In this document: piece by piece, positions 62,799-64,000 of the stretch
How the letters are laid out: each line of letters starts with the position of its first letter
Numbering within the stretch: position 1 is the stretch's first letter
Assembly (NCBI RefSeq): GCF_007860095.1
Contig: NZ_SJPT01000002.1
Span: forward strand, 62,001-126,000
Origin: Novipirellula galeiformis
Lineage (GTDB): Bacteria; Planctomycetota; Planctomycetia; Pirellulales; Pirellulaceae
Direction of reading: 5' to 3'
DNA length: 64,000 nt
Notes under the pieces: generated by a model
Told to the model about the DNA's origin: nothing
The model's database searches: none
Seen by the model: only the letters and a program-made list of their open reading frames with translations
Program-made: the position numbers and the translations under genes

Positions 62799-64000
62799 CT
62801 ATTCGGCTGCGGGTTCCGTCGGTTTCGCGGCGGGGTGGCTAGGCGGATTCGATTCTAACATCGCGTCCGTCGCCGGGGCGGTGATGAACGACTCGGCCTG
62901 TGGTGCCGAGGGATCAAACGGGCCGGTTGTCAGCGGTGCGGGAACGCTGACGTTGCCGGGATTGCGACGAGGAGTCAAGTGACGTCCGGTTTCGTAGGCA
63001 TCCTGGTAAGCTCCCGCCGCCCATTGACCTTCGGCAAGTTGGACTTGGTTGTAAGCCAACAACGAACCTTTTTGGCGATGGAAGTCTCGGATCGCTAGGT
63101 TGTAGTTGGTAAGCGAGCGATAGAACTCGGCCTCGCTCGTTACGACTTGGCGTTGGGCTTGCAACAAGAAGTTGATGTTGTCGGTTCCGTCGCGGTAACG
63201 ACGACGCAGCACATCGACTTGACGTTGGTCCGCCAGATAACGGTTGTAGTTGGTTTCGAGCAACTGGTGCGTCAACATGATTTGACGAGCGGCGTCCGAG
63301 AGATCGTGACTGACCCGCAGTTCGGTTTCCGCAAGCACCGCTCGCTCGCGACGCAAGTTCAACGTCGCATGGGCGACCGCCACACTGGCGGCTCTCAAGC
63401 CCACGGGAAAGTCCATTTCCACACCGGCTTGCCATTCTTGGAAATTGCCGCCGGTGATATCGCCGTACAGGTTATCAAATTCCCCATTGTCACCATCGCC
63501 AATCAGTTTATCACCCAATCCACGAAAACGGTATTTGCCGAGGAAGTCGAGACGCGGACGTCGGTTCAGACGAGCTGCCGTGAGTTCCATTTCACGACGC
63601 TTGGTGTTGAAACGTTGGCGGCGAATTTCGACGCGGCGACTGAGCGCTTGTCCCAGTGCACTTTCCCAATCGAAGACGACGCGAACGTCCGTCGGTGTCG
63701 TGGTTGGTTTTAGCAAACGTCCGTCGGTGGCGGGCAGTCCGATCAGATAACGAAGTCGTTGCTCACGGGCGTACAACCCTTCGGGGCCGCCGAGAGATGA
63801 CTCGACTTGAGCTCGGAATTGGTAGTACTGAGATTGGGCTTGGGCTTCTTCGTCGCTTCGCCCTGCACCGGCTTCGAGTCGTACTTGTTGATACTGGAAT
63901 GTTTGTAGCGCCGCATCACGTCCTTTGACGTTCGCTTCGAGGACCCGATAGCCCAGCGACAAATCCCAATAGGCTTGTTCGACATCGGCAACCAAGTTGA
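62799..64000 (-). CDS. TolC-like outer-membrane efflux protein, C-terminal part
   Basis: The frame is open to the window edge, so the N-terminus and signal peptide are missing; a TTG near the edge is probably not the start. The visible 400 residues contain VEQAYWDLSLGYRVLEANVK, GLRAASVAVAHATLNLRRER and YRDGTDNINFLLQAQRQVVT, the repeated helix pattern of TolC/OEP family proteins. SLTNYNLAIRDFHRQKGSLL also fits the family. A Pro-rich tail follows. It forms the outer-membrane channel of a tripartite export system whose inner-membrane parts would lie beyond the right edge. Confidence 0.9.
   Translation of the reverse strand, partial: NLVADVEQAYWDLSLGYRVLEANVKGRDAALQTFQYQQVRLEAGAGRSDEEAQAQSQYYQFRAQVESSLGGPEGLYAREQRLRYLIGLPATDGRLLKPTTTPTDVRVVFDWESALGQALSRRVEIRRQRFNTKRREMELTAARLNRRPRLDFLGKYRFRGLGDKLIGDGDNGEFDNLYGDITGGNFQEWQAGVEMDFPVGLRAASVAVAHATLNLRRERAVLAETELRVSHDLSDAARQIMLTHQLLETNYNRYLADQRQVDVLRRRYRDGTDNINFLLQAQRQVVTSEAEFYRSLTNYNLAIRDFHRQKGSLLAYNQVQLAEGQWAAGAYQDAYETGRHLTPRRNPGNVSVPAPLTTGPFDPSAPQAESFITAPATDAMLESNPPSHPAAKPTEPAAE

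Overview
The window looks like planctomycete chromosome, probably a Rhodopirellula-like member of the Pirellulaceae. The basis is a PEP-CTERM exported protein, Tat-exported sialidase-like and SGNH proteins, an SHD1-domain membrane protein, a fragment of a planctomycete-type cytochrome c gene, unlinked housekeeping genes with many dispersed palindromes, and moderate GC. This is inference from gene content; no rRNA is present.

Layout. (1) 1-32.7 kb is an accessory-rich region cut into cassettes by at least six copies of one dispersed repeat, all in the same orientation (about 1.3, 3.5, 8.9, 13.6, 17.8 and 26.9 kb). Copies 2 and 3 bracket a methyltransferase-NurA-HerA operon. Copies 5 and 6 bracket a divergent pair: a 1339-aa HTH/STAND-like NTPase and a 1238-aa protein with a C-terminal PD-(D/E)xK-like nuclease. 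Truncated genes (four-helix-bundle protein, IS256 transposase, beta-lactamase-like, cytochrome c) stop exactly at several repeat edges. Ordinary planctomycete genes lie between: sialidases, SGNH hydrolases, a metallophosphoesterase and a terpenoid-cyclase-fold protein with a CxxCH haem motif. (2) 32,782-55,776 is an integrative element of about 23 kb in the 3' end of a tRNA-Arg(ACG) gene. It is bounded by a 14-bp direct repeat, and a tyrosine recombinase gene runs into the tRNA. Its left half is a defence cluster: hsdM1, TIR-like, hsdM2, hsdS, DUF4062 fragment, PRTase-HTH, retron-type reverse transcriptase, hsdR, FRG-domain gene. Its right half is a replication/integration module: small HTH proteins, a winged-helix initiator-like protein, a DnaB-like helicase and the integrase. 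(3) 55.8-64 kb is core chromosome: tRNA-Arg, DUF2237 protein, PcrA/UvrD helicase, purE-purK, a four-CBS-domain protein and a TolC-like outer-membrane protein running off the end.

The most striking points are as follows. The integrase frame stays open across the att core into the left end of the element, so the excised circle would encode a 514-aa enzyme instead of the 454-aa integrated form. A TIR-like gene and a retron appear to be nested inside one type I restriction-modification operon that has two hsdM genes. Direct repeats bound two further, apparently uncatalogued, nuclease/ATPase systems. All functions are read from motifs by eye; no database search was possible.
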